A DNA stretch of 11,897 nucleotides from DASZVN01 sp035547055 (GCA_035547055.1 DASZVN010000220.1:1-11897); one strand, 5' to 3'; shown: positions 1-5,672, counted from the stretch's first letter. The notes: generated by a model from the letters alone, not told the origin. Translations and numbers: made by a program.

Positions 1-852
1 GCGGTAGAGGTGCCAGGTGGCGTGGCCGAAGGCCGGCACCACCACCGCGAGGCCGAGGAGGAACGGGATCGAGCCGGCCACCAGGGCCGCCGCCACCATC
101 AGGCCCCACAGCGCCATCGCGCCGGGGTTGGCGGCGACCGCCCGCACCGAGGTCGCGATCGCGCTCGCGAGGCCGACGTCGCGGTCGAGCAGCAGCGGGA
201 ACGACACCACGCTGATCGCCAGCACCGCCGCCGCGAACACGAAGCCGGCGCCGATGCCGGCGGCGATCATCGCCCAGCCCGCCGGGGTCGCGACGACGTC
301 GTGCGCGAAGGTCGCGAGCGAAGCCGGCGGGGCCGGGCCGAGGGTGGCGGCATAGATGCCATAGGCGGCGCCGATCCAGGCGCAGAAGATCGCGACCAGG
401 AGCAGGCCCAGCACGCCGATCGCGCCGAGCGCGGGCGATTGCAGGACGCCGAAGGCGTCGGCCCAGGAGATGCCGCGGCCCTCCTCGCGGCGCCGGCTCA
501 TCTGGTAGAGCCCGACCGCCGCGACCGGGCCGAGCAGGGCAAAGCCCGACACCAGCGGGAACACCAGCGGCAGCGCCGCGTGGCCGACGGCCGCCGCGGC
601 CAGGATCAGCCCGATCAGCGGGTAGATCAGGCAGAGCATGATCACGTCGGTGCGGCAGGCGGCGAAATCGTCGAAGCCTTGCCCCAGCGCCTTGGTCAGA
701 TCGCCGGTTCCGATGCGCCGAACGGTGATCGCTTCGGGGCGGCGGGCGCCCTCGCTGCCGGCGACGGCATGGGCGGCCGAGCCGAAAGCGAGGGATTCCT
801 GCTTGAGTTCGCTCCAGCCCCACTCGAGCGGGCTTTGGACATAGCCGGCCAT
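1..852 (-). CDS. DUF2189 family integral membrane protein (3' end outside window)
   Basis: The reading frame runs open from an ATG at 852 down to base 1, giving 284 residues without a stop. An SD sequence GAGGAG (861-866) lies 8 nt upstream of that ATG. The protein begins MAGYVQSPLEWGW and has several hydrophobic segments at about residues 68-90, 93-116, 140-165, 190-222 and 245-276, so it is polytopic. The conserved end GHATWHLYR (276-284) is what I remember closing DUF2189 proteins, some of which are annotated as cytochrome c oxidase subunit I-like; only a few residues should be missing. The motif RRIGTGDLTKALGQGFDDF (45-63) also fits the family. The molecular function of DUF2189 is unknown to me. 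It is transcribed away from the transglycosylase. Family assignment is from memory of sequence pattern. Confidence 0.85.
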   Translation of the reverse strand, partial: MAGYVQSPLEWGWSELKQESLAFGSAAHAVAGSEGARRPEAITVRRIGTGDLTKALGQGFDDFAACRTDVIMLCLIYPLIGLILAAAAVGHAALPLVFPLVSGFALLGPVAAVGLYQMSRRREEGRGISWADAFGVLQSPALGAIGVLGLLLVAIFCAWIGAAYGIYAATLGPAPPASLATFAHDVVATPAGWAMIAAGIGAGFVFAAAVLAISVVSFPLLLDRDVGLASAIATSVRAVAANPGAMALWGLMVAAALVAGSIPFLLGLAVVVPAFGHATWHLYR

Positions 853-953
853 GGTCGCGTCTCCTCGAACCTCGAGTCCGAGCGTCGCGGCCCCGGCGGG
901 GGGCGGTCACATCCTGGTCCGTTCGGCGCCGAGGCTGCAGTCCGCTGGCTTCT

Positions 954-981
954 GACATAGGCAGCGGGCAGGCAGCGGCAA
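954..981 (-). promoter_or_regulatory. Candidate sigma-70-type promoter for the DUF2189 gene
   Basis: On the minus strand, TTGCCG (976-981) and TATGTC (954-959) are separated by 16 nt. Transcription would start near 947, leaving a leader of about 95 nt before the ATG at 852. The -10 match is weak (three of six), so this is only the best candidate in the gap. Confidence 0.3.
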
Positions 982-1179
982 GACCGCGCAGCCGCCCCGC
1001 GTCTGGGTGAAAATCCGACCGATGGTCAATCGGACGATCCGCCCGCGCCGGAGCTTCGCGGCCTTCGGGCCATCGCCGCGCAGGCCGTCTCCCGGCGGCG
1101 GCGTGCCCGAACCCGCTCGTCCTCGCGGCGATCCGGCTCAGGCCGCCGGCTGTCGCCGGTCCCTTTTCTTGCCACAAAT

Positions 1180-1232
1180 TAACGGCTCCTAACGAGTCGT
1201 TACGAATCGGACGGGCCGCCGCGTGGGGAATC
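1180..1232 (+). promoter_or_regulatory. Clustered GANTC sites and phased TAACG repeats before the transglycosylase gene
   Basis: GANTC, the CcrM methylation target in alphaproteobacteria, occurs three times: GAGTC 1194-1198, GAATC 1204-1208 and GAATC 1228-1232. Overlapping these, TAACG (1180-1184), TAACG (1190-1194) and TTACG (1200-1204) recur exactly every 10 bp. TAACGAGTCGTTA (1190-1202) is also an odd-centred palindrome. A possible -35 TTGCCA lies at 1169-1174, but I find no good -10. Methylation-dependent (GcrA-type) or OmpR-family control is inference. Confidence 0.35.
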
Positions 1233-1250
1233 GGCGCGGCGCAGGGGGCG

Positions 1251-2300
1251 ATGCGGGAAGAGGGATCAGCCTCGAAGAATGACGTTGGCCGTGGCGCCGG
1301 ATGGCGGCGCCACCGGCGTCGGGTCGTGCGCAGCCTCGCCGCGGCGACGATCGCCGCGGCGGCTCTGACCGCGACCGTCGCCGACGCGGCGCTCGAGCCC
1401 GTCTTCTATGCCCGGCCGATCGGCCCGGGCGCGCCGCGGGCGAGCCGGCTGATGTCGGCGGAGGCCGCCGCGCTCCAGGCGCTGGCGCGGGCCTGGCGGC
1501 TCCGCACCGAGATCTTCGCCCGGCGCCAGGTCGACTTCGCCAGCCTGTTCGCCCATTTTCCGAAGGCGGTCGCTGCGCGGCGCGCGATCCTGAAAGATGC
1601 CGGGGCAAGCGACGACGAGCTCGTCGCCTTCGACCGTATCCAGGTGCCGCGTTCGATCGTGGAGACGATCCTGCAGGCCTGCGCCATCACCGGGGCGGAC
1701 CCGGTCTACCTGATGGCGCTGGCCGACAAGGAATCCAGCTTCGCACCCGACGTGAAGGCGAAGCGCTCGTCGGCCGAGGGGCTGTTCCAGTTCATCGACT
1801 CGACCTGGCTCAAGGCGATCAAGGCCTACGGGCCGAAATACGGCCTCGTCGCCGAGGCCGCGGCGATCTCGTTCGCCGGCGGCGAGGCCGGCGTGGCCGA
1901 TGCCGGCATGCGGCGCTCGATCCTCGATCTGCGCCGCGACCCGTATCTTTCGGCGCTGATGGCCGGCGAGCTCGCCCGCAGGAACGGCGCGATGCTGGCC
2001 GAGGTGATCGGGCGGCAGCCGACCGAGGCGGAGGCCTATCTCGCGCATTTCTTCGGCATCGACCACGCCGAGGCCTTCGTCGCGCTGCTCCAGGACAAGC
2101 CGCAGAAGGCCGCGAGCCGGGAGTTCCCCGCAGCCGCCCACGCCAACCGCACGTTGTTCTTCGCCCGCGCCGGCCGCCGCAGCAAGAGCCTGAGCGTGAC
2201 CCAGGTGTTCGACAAGATCGACGCCATGATGGCCAAGCGGGTGTCGCGCTACCAGGACGTCGAGGATCACGCGCTCGGCTTCGCCGAGCCGGGGATGTAA
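1251..2300 (+). CDS. Secreted lytic transglycosylase (SLT domain)
   Basis: This 349-residue protein starts at ATG 1251, with a weak AGGGGG just upstream. Residues 19-48 form a probable Sec signal: an Arg/His-rich stretch, an Ala-rich hydrophobic core, and a cleavage site near ATVADA/ALEP. The catalytic part lies at about 136-275. PVYLMALADKESSF (151-164) contains the presumed catalytic acid Glu161, followed by SAEGLFQFIDSTW (174-186), the SLT-fold GLFQF/STW signature, and AYLAHFFG (262-269). Such enzymes cleave the MurNAc-GlcNAc bond of peptidoglycan in the periplasm, leaving 1,6-anhydro-MurNAc. The roughly 100 residues before the domain and 70 after it I cannot assign. It lies 140 bp before cpdR on the same strand. 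An alternative start would be GTG at 1326, which gives a shorter signal n-region. Confidence 0.85.
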   Translation: MREEGSASKNDVGRGAGWRRHRRRVVRSLAAATIAAAALTATVADAALEPVFYARPIGPGAPRASRLMSAEAAALQALARAWRLRTEIFARRQVDFASLFAHFPKAVAARRAILKDAGASDDELVAFDRIQVPRSIVETILQACAITGADPVYLMALADKESSFAPDVKAKRSSAEGLFQFIDSTWLKAIKAYGPKYGLVAEAAAISFAGGEAGVADAGMRRSILDLRRDPYLSALMAGELARRNGAMLAEVIGRQPTEAEAYLAHFFGIDHAEAFVALLQDKPQKAASREFPAAAHANRTLFFARAGRRSKSLSVTQVFDKIDAMMAKRVSRYQDVEDHALGFAEPGM

Positions 2301-2440
2301 CCTGCCGCGATCCGGAGCCTGCCCGACATGGGCGCTTCGGAGACCAGTCGGCGCTGCCCGGCCTGTGGCGCAAACCGCCTGTTTACGCCGGGCGGTGCTT
2401 ATGGGATGACAGCGCCCGCCCAATTCCTCCGCACCTCTCC

Positions 2441-2800
2441 ATGGCCAAGATCATCCTCGCCGAAGACGACGACGACATGCGCCGGTTCCTCGCCAAGGCG
2501 CTGGAAGGCGCCGGCCACGAGGTCACCCATTTCGACAATGGCCGCTCGGCCTACGAGCGGCTGCGTGAGGAAGTGTTCGAGCTGCTCCTGACCGACATCG
2601 TCATGCCGGAGATGGACGGCATCGAGCTGGCCCGCCGCGCGACCGAGCTCGACCCCGACATCAAGGTGATGTTCATCACCGGCTTCGCCGCGGTGGCGCT
2701 GAACCCCGACTCGCGCGCCCCGAAGGATGCCAAGGTGCTGTCGAAGCCGTTCCACCTGCGCGACCTCGTCGACGAGGTCCACAAGATGCTGGCGGCGTGA
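2441..2800 (+). CDS. cpdR: Single-domain response regulator CpdR
   Basis: This 119-residue stand-alone receiver domain has no output domain. Its acidic pocket is AEDDDD (7-12), the phospho-acceptor Asp52 lies in TDIVMPEMDG, the switch Thr is Thr80 and the conserved Lys is Lys102 in SKPF. The stretches FITGFAAVALNPDS (78-91) and APKDAKVLSKPFHL (93-106) are the signature by which I recognise alphaproteobacterial CpdR. In Caulobacter, unphosphorylated CpdR localises to the pole and primes ClpXP to degrade PdeA and other substrates; the CckA-ChpT relay phosphorylates and inactivates it. The C-terminus ends LAA. The start ATG 2441 is preceded by pyrimidine-rich sequence (caattcctcc...cacctctcc) with no Shine-Dalgarno, and no other in-frame ATG fits the family N-terminus. 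Confidence 0.93.
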   Translation: MAKIILAEDDDDMRRFLAKALEGAGHEVTHFDNGRSAYERLREEVFELLLTDIVMPEMDGIELARRATELDPDIKVMFITGFAAVALNPDSRAPKDAKVLSKPFHLRDLVDEVHKMLAA

Positions 2801-2815
2801 ACCGTCCGCACGCGC

Positions 2816-2844
2816 TTGCGGCCCCGTGACCGAGCCGCTATAGG
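2816..2844 (+). promoter_or_regulatory. Likely promoter of tRNA-Val
   Basis: TTGCGG (2816-2821) and TATAGG (2839-2844, in context gCTATAGG) are separated by an ideal 17 nt. Initiation would be near 2850, giving a 5' leader of about 55 nt that includes a small hairpin (GCGGCC 2858-2863 with GGCCGC 2869-2874). It begins 15 nt after the cpdR stop, so the tRNA need not depend on cpdR transcription. Confidence 0.6.
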
Positions 2845-2905
2845 AGCCCCTTCCCGAGCGGCCGCGATGGCCGCCCAGTTTCGCCGCGCGCCACGCGCGC
2901 CGGCC

Positions 2906-2980
2906 GGGCGCGTAGCTCAGCGGGAGAGCACCACGTTGACATCGTGGGGGTCACAGGTTCGATCCCTGTCGCGCCCACCA
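2906..2980 (+). tRNA. tRNA-Val (anticodon GAC)
   Basis: The cloverleaf is complete. The acceptor stem GGGCGCG (2906-2912) pairs with CGCGCCC (2970-2976), followed by discriminator A and an encoded CCA (2978-2980). The anticodon arm is CCACG-TTGACAT-CGTGG, giving anticodon GAC, which reads GUC and GUU. The T arm is ACAGG-TTCGATC-CCTGT and the D arm contains AGCTCAGCGGGAGAGC. The gene is single and is not adjacent to rRNA or other tRNAs. Confidence 0.97.
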
Positions 2981-3024
2981 TTTCCTTCTCCACCGAAAAT
3001 CGAGGACCTGCGCATCGGCCGCTT

Positions 3025-3095
3025 ATGGCCGGGCTCGTCCCGCATCTCGGACTTCGTCCGCTTGAGCTGGGCGATGCCCGCTCAAGCGCGGGCAC
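3025..3095. repeat. Composite palindromic intergenic repeat (Rhizobiales REP-like)
   Basis: The element begins with ATGGCCGGGCTCGTCCCG (3025-3042), an exact 18-bp match to 11878-11895 at the right edge. A small GGAC-TTC-GTCC hairpin (3049-3059) follows. Next comes a long stem-loop in which CGCTTGAGC (3059-3067) pairs with GCTCAAGCG (3080-3088) and GGGC (3069-3072) pairs with GCCC (3076-3079) around loop GAT, with T3068 bulged. The same bases can instead form TGCCCGC/GCGGGCA (3075-3081 with 3088-3094). I know related palindromes from many intergenic regions of Bradyrhizobium relatives. It lies about 45 nt after the tRNA and could serve as its 3' boundary. Confidence 0.75.
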
Positions 3096-3126
3096 GACGT
3101 GACAGTAAAGGCAGGGCCGCGTTCAA

Positions 3127-3151
3127 GGAACCTGCTGTCGCCCTCGCGTTT
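3127..3151 (+). promoter_or_regulatory. Possible EcfG-type promoter upstream of the SH3 protein gene
   Basis: GGAAC (3127-3131) is followed after 18 nt by TT (3150-3151) in the context gcGTTT. The general stress sigma factor EcfG/RpoE2 recognises GGAAC-N18/19-TT. The element is about 113 nt upstream of the ATG at 3264, and chance occurrence is quite possible. Confidence 0.25.
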
Positions 3152-3263
3152 GGCGCCGATGAACGCCGGCGAACAACGGGTTCATGTGCGGTTAATCCGC
3201 CGCAGCTCCCAATGGCGCTCGGATGATCCGATCCGGCCGGGGGGCCAGTCGTTCGGAGGTACC

Positions 3264-3986
3264 ATGACGAAGCGCATCCTTGCGGCAATCGTTGCCGTGG
3301 CGGGCCTGGCGGTGCCCGCGGCTGCCTCGGCGGCCAATGCCGTCCTTACGACCCAGACCGCCGTGCGGGCGGGTCCCGGCGGTGAATACCCGGCGATCGT
3401 CCGGGCCGGGCCCGGCACCGGGGTCTCCGTCCACGGCTGCCTCAGCCGGTGGTCGTGGTGCGACGTCAGCATCGTCGGCCAGCGCGGCTGGGTTCCGGGC
3501 TCCCACGTCCAGTATTTCTACAATGGCCGCTATGTCCTGCTGCCGTCCTACGCCCCGGTCTACGGCATCCCGGTCGTGACCTTCGGGTTCGCCGACTACT
3601 GGAACCGTTGGTATGTCGGCCGGCCGTGGTACTACGACGGCGGCTACTGGGGTCGCTGGGGTGTCGGCTTCCGTGCGCCGATACCGCCGGCCGGCTGGCA
3701 TCCCTGGCATCCGGGCTGGGACCGCGGCGGCTTCTATCCCGGCCGCGCCGCGGTTCGCGCGGACGTGCGGCGTGATGTCCGGCACGACGTCCGGCACGAC
3801 GTACGGCGTGACGCGAGACGCGACGTGCGGCGCGATGCGAGGCGGGACGTGCGGCGCGATGTCCGCCGTGATGCTCGCCGCGACGTCCGGCGTGACGTTC
3901 ACCGCGATGTCCGCCGCGATGCGCGCGCCGGCCGGGGCGGTGGCCATGGCGGCCATGGTGGCGGCGGCGACCGCCGTCATCACTAG
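3264..3986 (+). CDS. Secreted SH3-like domain protein with Arg/Asp tetrapeptide-repeat tail
   Basis: This 240-residue protein starts at ATG 3264, with GGAGGT (3255-3260) directly upstream. Residues 1-24 (MTKRILAAIVAVAGLAVPAAASAA) are a Sec signal peptide cleaved near ASA/AN. Residues 26-83 form a bacterial SH3 (SH3_3-type) domain: NAVLTTQTAVRAGPGGEYPA, then GWVPGSHVQY. Residues 84-165 are rich in Trp, Tyr and Gly (DYWNRWYVGRPWYY). Residues 167-218 are 13 tandem tetrapeptides of the form D-V/A-R/H-R/H, then a Gly/His-rich end finishing GGGGDRRHH. Bacterial SH3 domains commonly bind peptidoglycan, so periplasmic or envelope attachment is inferred; no enzymatic domain is seen. The frame stays open upstream to 3099, but only the 3264 start gives a signal peptide and SD. 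Similar proteins with charged repeat tails occur in Hyphomicrobiales. Confidence 0.85.
   Translation: MTKRILAAIVAVAGLAVPAAASAANAVLTTQTAVRAGPGGEYPAIVRAGPGTGVSVHGCLSRWSWCDVSIVGQRGWVPGSHVQYFYNGRYVLLPSYAPVYGIPVVTFGFADYWNRWYVGRPWYYDGGYWGRWGVGFRAPIPPAGWHPWHPGWDRGGFYPGRAAVRADVRRDVRHDVRHDVRRDARRDVRRDARRDVRRDVRRDARRDVRRDVHRDVRRDARAGRGGGHGGHGGGGDRRHH
3762..3926 (+). repeat. 12-bp coding tandem repeat (Asp-Val/Ala-Arg-Arg)n
   Basis: Thirteen full 12-nt units (3762-3917) and a partial fourteenth lie inside the SH3 protein gene. Each begins GAC or GAT and encodes D[V/A][R/H][R/H]. Codons vary strongly (CGG, CGC, CGT, AGA and AGG for Arg; GAC and GAT for Asp; GTG, GTC, GTA and GTT for Val) while the peptide pattern persists. 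Confidence 0.95.
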
Positions 3987-4003
3987 CCCGTAACAAGCAG
4001 AGC

Positions 4004-4032
4004 CCGGGCCGCGCGCTCGATGCGCGGCCCGG
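4004..4032. terminator. Strong hairpin between convergent genes, likely bidirectional terminator
   Basis: CCGGGCCGCGC (4004-4014) and GCGCGGCCCGG (4022-4032) form a perfect 11-bp stem with a 7-nt loop. It lies between the stop of the SH3 gene (3986, plus) and the stop of hpf (4038-4040, minus). No clear T-run follows on the plus strand. On the minus strand the flank reads ggctctgcttgttac, modestly T-rich. Confidence 0.55.
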
Positions 4033-4037
4033 CCATC

Positions 4038-4613
4038 TCATCCGGCGTCCTTGAGGCGCACCTTGGCCGCGATCGGGCCGGTGTCGCCGACTTCTTCGAC
4101 ATAGCGCACCGGCGTCCCGCGCCTCAGGCTGTCGAAATCGCCCGACAGCAGGCTGTTGCGGTGGAAGTAGAGCAGCCCGCCCTCCTGGGTGAGGATGAAG
4201 CCGTGGTCCTCGGCCGGGACGAGGTCGGCGACCTCGCCGAGAAACTGGTTCTCGGCATCGTGCGCGCCGATCTTGCCGCGGCGCTGGATCTGCTCCTTGA
4301 CGTCGACGAGCTGGCGCTCGGCGAGATTGAAGCTCGCGGCGATCGCCTGGCGCAGGGTGGGGTTCTGGAACCTGTTCTTGAGCCGCTCCGGCTCGTGCGC
4401 CACCACGATGGGGCGGCGGCCGGGCAGCGTGATCTCGATCCGCACCACGGGAGGCGTGGCGCCGCCGGCATTGGCGCGCTGATCGACGCGGACCTGGCAG
4501 CCGATGATGCGGTCGTAGAGCCTGTCGAGCTTGTCGACCCGCGCGCGGATTTCGGCTTCCGCCCAGGGCTCGGGCTCGAGGTTGTGGAAGGCGATCTCGA
4601 GGGGCACCTGCAT
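4038..4613 (-). CDS. Ribosome hibernation factor HPF/RaiA fused to a cold-shock domain
   Basis: This 191-residue protein starts at ATG 4613, with GGAG six nt upstream. Residues 1-105 match the HPF/RaiA (S30AE) fold: MQVPLEIAFHNLEPEPWAE, then RVRVDQR-type strands and helices. Residues 122-188 form a cold-shock-like OB fold, with DHGFIL (136-141, RNP1-like) and LLYFHR (147-152, RNP2-like), then VRYVEEVGDTGPIAAKVR (169-186). HPF domains bind the decoding region of idle 30S/70S ribosomes and keep them inactive; the CSD may add RNA binding. The usual long-form HPF C-terminal dimerisation domain is absent, the CSD taking its place. This HPF-CSD architecture is one I recall from Hyphomicrobiales. 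It follows rlmH by 62 nt on the same strand. Confidence 0.85.
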   Translation of the reverse strand: MQVPLEIAFHNLEPEPWAEAEIRARVDKLDRLYDRIIGCQVRVDQRANAGGATPPVVRIEITLPGRRPIVVAHEPERLKNRFQNPTLRQAIAASFNLAERQLVDVKEQIQRRGKIGAHDAENQFLGEVADLVPAEDHGFILTQEGGLLYFHRNSLLSGDFDSLRRGTPVRYVEEVGDTGPIAAKVRLKDAG

Positions 4614-4645
4614 CGGCGGCTCCGTCGCGGCGGCGTCGCCGGCTC

Positions 4646-4671
4646 AATCCGGGCGGCGCGCCTCGGGTTCC
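4646..4671 (-). promoter_or_regulatory. Possible EcfG (general stress) promoter ahead of hpf
   Basis: On the minus strand, GGAAC (4671-4667) is followed after 19 nt by TT (4647-4646), fitting the EcfG/RpoE2 pattern GGAAC-N18/19-TT. The site starts just after the rlmH stop and would place initiation about 25-30 nt before the hpf ATG. The -10 reads GATT rather than CGTT. Confidence 0.35.
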
Positions 4672-4675
4672 GGCG

Positions 4676-5155
4676 TCAGGCGCGATGGTACGGGTGGCCG
4701 GCGATCAGGGTCGCGGCGCGGTAGAGCTGCTCGGCCAGCATGATGCGCGCGAGCTGGTGCGGCCAGGTCATCGCGCCGAACGCGAGCACCATGGCGGCGT
4801 CGCCCGCGACATTGCGGTCGAGGCCATCGGCGCCGCCGACCAGGAAGGCGAGGCCGGCAGCCTCGGTGCGGCGGCGGTCGAGCCAGTCGGCGAACGCGCG
4901 GCTCGACAGCGCCTGGCCGCCCTCGTCGAGGACGACGCGGCGGTAGCCGGGCGGGCAGGCGGCGATGAGCGCGGCGGTCTCCTCGCGCCGGCGGTCCTCC
5001 GGGCGGCGCTCGCGGCTCTCGGCGAGTTCCGCGATCTCGATCGGCCCGAGCGCGACGCCGCGGCCGGTCTGGCCGGCGCGCTCGAGATAGCGCGCCCACA
5101 GCTCGCGCTCCGGGCCGGCCTTGAGCCGGCCGACCGCGGCGATCAGAAGGCGCAT
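4676..5155 (-). CDS. rlmH: 23S rRNA pseudouridine-1915 N3-methyltransferase RlmH
   Basis: This 159-residue SPOUT-class protein is full length for the family. It starts MRLLIAAVGRLK at ATG 5155. The SAM-binding knot is visible as LDEGG (76-80), FLVGGADGL (104-112) and MTWPHQLARIMLAEQLYRA (129-147), with the C-terminal YHR (156-158) that contacts rRNA in the family. It methylates N3 of pseudouridine 1915 in helix 69 of assembled 70S ribosomes. It begins 15 nt after the rsfS stop, with only a weak AGGG as SD, suggesting translational coupling in a proA-nadD-rsfS-rlmH transcript. Confidence 0.93.
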   Translation of the reverse strand: MRLLIAAVGRLKAGPERELWARYLERAGQTGRGVALGPIEIAELAESRERRPEDRRREETAALIAACPPGYRRVVLDEGGQALSSRAFADWLDRRRTEAAGLAFLVGGADGLDRNVAGDAAMVLAFGAMTWPHQLARIMLAEQLYRAATLIAGHPYHRA

Positions 5156-5170
5156 CGGGGCGCCCTGCGG

Positions 5171-5551
5171 TCAGACGACCAGGCGCTCGACCGGGCGGTC
5201 GGACGACCACATCTTCTCGAGATTGTAGAAGGCGCGGACCTCGGGCCGGAAGATGTGGACGATCACGTCGCCGGCGTCGATCAGCACCCAGTCGCAGGTC
5301 GGCAGGCCCTCGACCCGGACGCGGCCGAAGCCGGCGTCCTTGAGGCCCTGCGTCACCCGTTCCGCGATCGCTCCGACATGGCGGTTCGAGCGCCCCTGGG
5401 TCACGATCATCGTGTCGGCGATGGTGGATTTGCCGGCGAGGTCGATGCTCACCGTCTCTTCGGCCTTGGCATCGTCGAGCAGTGCGGCGACAAGCTCGGC
5501 CGGGGCCGCCCTGTCGGCATCCGAAGACGCGGACGCGGCGGCGGGAGGCAC
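5171..5551 (-). CDS. rsfS: Ribosomal silencing factor RsfS
   Basis: From a GTG start at 5551 this is 126 residues. The RsfS/Iojap core covers about residues 18-118: LLDDAKAEETVSIDL, DTMIVTQGRSNRHV (46-59) and DWVLIDAGDVIVHIFRPEV (87-105), then RAFYNLEKMW (106-115). RsfS binds uL14 on the 50S subunit and blocks joining with 30S during nutrient limitation. I prefer GTG 5551 because AGGAGG (5563-5568) sits 11 nt upstream. A longer frame would begin at TTG 5575 but has no SD and would contain this SD inside the gene. No in-frame ATG is available upstream to at least 5617. It follows nadD after about 120 nt. Confidence 0.9.
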   Translation of the reverse strand: MPPAAASASSDADRAAPAELVAALLDDAKAEETVSIDLAGKSTIADTMIVTQGRSNRHVGAIAERVTQGLKDAGFGRVRVEGLPTCDWVLIDAGDVIVHIFRPEVRAFYNLEKMWSSDRPVERLVV

Positions 5552-5672
5552 GATTTTCTGCGCCTCCTGAAGCAATGTGATGGACAGCGTGGGATCCCCT
5601 TCTGCCGATCCGGACGCGGCGCCCCGGACGGGAACATCCGCAGAACCAAGATAGGTGCGTCGCGGCGGCGGC

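Larger units (their letters stand above)
853..1250. other. Divergent intergenic region without a supported gene
   Basis: This gap of about 400 bp separates the leftward DUF2189 gene from the rightward transglycosylase. A 61-codon frame at 1007-1192 has no recognisable sequence or SD and is not called. The left half holds the candidate DUF2189 promoter. The right end (1169-1232) is unusually A/T-rich for this window and contains phased TAACG repeats and three GANTC sites, listed separately. Confidence 0.7.

Noticed and set aside
1007..1192. A 61-codon open frame in the DUF2189/transglycosylase gap
   Set aside because: There is no SD, no recognisable sequence and an Arg/Pro-rich composition typical of GC-rich noncoding frames; it also overlaps the regulatory-looking segment.
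1179..1193. CtrA box (TTAA-N7-TTAA) before the transglycosylase
   Set aside because: The first half matches but at N7 the second half reads TAAC, and CTAA only occurs at N6; the fit is insufficient.
2906..3100. tRNA attachment site for an integrated element
   Set aside because: No integrase and no duplicated tRNA 3' end are seen nearby; the following genes look chromosomal.
3762..3926. CRISPR-like array
   Set aside because: The unit is only 12 bp, contiguous, without spacers, and lies in a coding frame with a consistent tetrapeptide.
3192..3983. Antisense 263-codon frame across the SH3 gene
   Set aside because: It is open because the 12-nt repeat lacks stops in several frames; the plus strand has the SD, signal peptide and SH3 domain.
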